A stretch of DNA of 15,489 bases, taken from the NCBI GenBank assembly GCA_013329135.1, contig DUKU01000115.1, positions 1 to 15,489 on the forward strand, in the 5' to 3' direction. The notes under the pieces were generated by a model. The model saw only the letters and a list, made by a program, of their open reading frames with translations. It made no database searches and had not been told where the DNA came from. Source of the stretch: Thermoplasmata archaeon. GTDB taxonomy: Archaea > Thermoplasmatota > Thermoplasmata > UBA10834. The position numbers and the translations under genes are program-made. Of the stretch, positions 14,735 through 15,489 are shown piece after piece (within the stretch, counting starts at the first letter, position 1; every line of letters starts with the position of its first letter).

Positions 14735-15262
14735 TCAGAACTCGTCCGTGTTCTCGAGCTTGATCAGAGAGTGTATGCGGTACTTGTCGCCCAGATACTC
14801 TCTCGGCTTGAGATACTCCAGCTCCACGAGGAAGCCCATGCCTATCACCTTGCCGCCGAGGTCCTCCACCAGGTCCGCGTTGGCCTTGATGGTTCCGCCA
14901 GTGGCCAGTAGGTCGTCCACGAGAAGCACCTTGTCACCCGGCTCGATCCCGTCGTCTCTGATCTCGATGACGTCGGACTCGTACTCCTTCTCGTAGCTGA
15001 GCGTGCGCACCTCCGGCGGCAGCTTCCCCTTCTTCCTGATGGGCACGAAGCCGACGCCCAGCTCGTGCGCGACGGGCGCCCCGATGATGAAACCCCTGGC
15101 CTCGTTCGAGACGACCACGTTCACGTCGTCGTTCCTGAAATGGTCCGCCAGGTCCCTGATGCACTGCTTGAAAGCGTGCCTGTCTTTCAGCAAGGGCGTG
15201 ATGTCCCAGAATACAACGCCTTTGAACTCGGGAACGCGCTTGATCTTTGATTTCAGATCCAT
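14735..15262 (-). CDS. apt: Adenine phosphoribosyltransferase
   Basis: The protein has 175 residues. FKGVVFWDITPLL (13-25) is the characteristic APRT N-terminal motif, EARGF (54-58) and RKKGKLP (76-82) follow, and the PRPP loop is VLLVDDLLATGGT (112-124). It converts adenine and PRPP to AMP. The frame stays open to 15349, but ATG 15262 has AAGGTGA seven bases upstream and starts exactly where the family does, so the extra 29 residues are rejected. It is first in a minus-strand pair with hpt. Confidence 0.92.
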   Translation of the reverse strand: MDLKSKIKRVPEFKGVVFWDITPLLKDRHAFKQCIRDLADHFRNDDVNVVVSNEARGFIIGAPVAHELGVGFVPIRKKGKLPPEVRTLSYEKEYESDVIEIRDDGIEPGDKVLLVDDLLATGGTIKANADLVEDLGGKVIGMGFLVELEYLKPREYLGDKYRIHSLIKLENTDEF

Positions 15263-15404
15263 GGTAAGGTCACCTTGAGAACAGATTTCCCTCGAAGTGC
15301 TGCAATGCCCTGGATGTCTCAATCCTCTGCCCAGGCGCACACCGTCCAAAGCGTTACACCGATTTCAATGTTCTGCCCTGCGTCCCTGGCCATCCCCTGT
15401 CGGC

Positions 15405-15489
15405 ATGTGTGCCACAAGGCCTGAACGGCAACAAGACTATGAACCTCCTGATGATTCCGTGGACAATAGAGGTGTTTGGGAATGGCTGA
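15405..15489 (+). CDS. Possible start of a gene running off the right edge
   Basis: An open frame from ATG 15405 (MCATRPERQQDYEPPDD...) continues past the window end. Only 28 codons are visible, upstream is also open without another ATG, and no clear ribosome site is seen. It may be a real divergent gene beside apt, or chance. The rest of 15263-15404 shows nothing else. Confidence 0.25.
   Translation, partial: MCATRPERQQDYEPPDDSVDNRGVWEWL

Noticed and set aside
1..15489. CRISPR array
   Set aside because: The repeats found are few, degenerate and 0.3-3 kb apart, with no regular spacing and no cas genes.

Overview
The window looks archaeal. Promoters are AT-rich TATA boxes about 25 bases upstream of starts, several starts follow GGTG or GGAG ribosome sites, and the genes are archaeal in type: a family B DNA polymerase of the archaeal 'DFTSLYPN' kind carrying an intein, a RadA-related protein, archaeal-type hypoxanthine/guanine and adenine phosphoribosyltransferases, and a COG1784 TctA-like membrane protein. 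My best guess is an uncultured euryarchaeote of the Thermoplasmatota, but this rests on general resemblance only.

The window has two parts. Bases 1 to about 8100 are an accessory region with visibly lower G+C: the tail of a DUF4143-type ATPase (1-567), a DUF2284 metal-binding protein, a membrane-anchored secreted protein of unknown function, a large secreted zinc phospholipase C-like enzyme, a four-helix membrane protein, an orphan RHS core fragment and an EamA exporter with a very histidine-rich tail. Genes change strand often and are separated by 240-470 base gaps. Nearly every gap holds a short degenerate repeat that resembles the 3' end (T arm plus acceptor strand) of a tRNA on the minus strand. 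Two of these gaps also share a 46-base, nearly identical direct repeat about 3.4 kb apart. I read this as a genomic island with eroded attachment sites.

From about 8170 the DNA is G+C-rich with tightly packed genes. The first block is a three-gene plus-strand operon: a RadA/RecA-like protein that has lost both Walker residues, an 80-residue helical protein, and a family B polymerase with a degenerate exonuclease domain and a 161-residue mini-intein inside polymerase motif B. Its layout recalls the bacterial ImuA-ImuB-DnaE2 mutagenic cassette, built from archaeal parts. This is the most interesting system in the window.

A small secreted OB-fold-like protein with its own promoter follows. After it come three minus-strand genes: the TctA-like membrane protein, hypoxanthine/guanine phosphoribosyltransferase and adenine phosphoribosyltransferase. 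The last two form a purine-salvage pair. A short open frame runs off the right edge.
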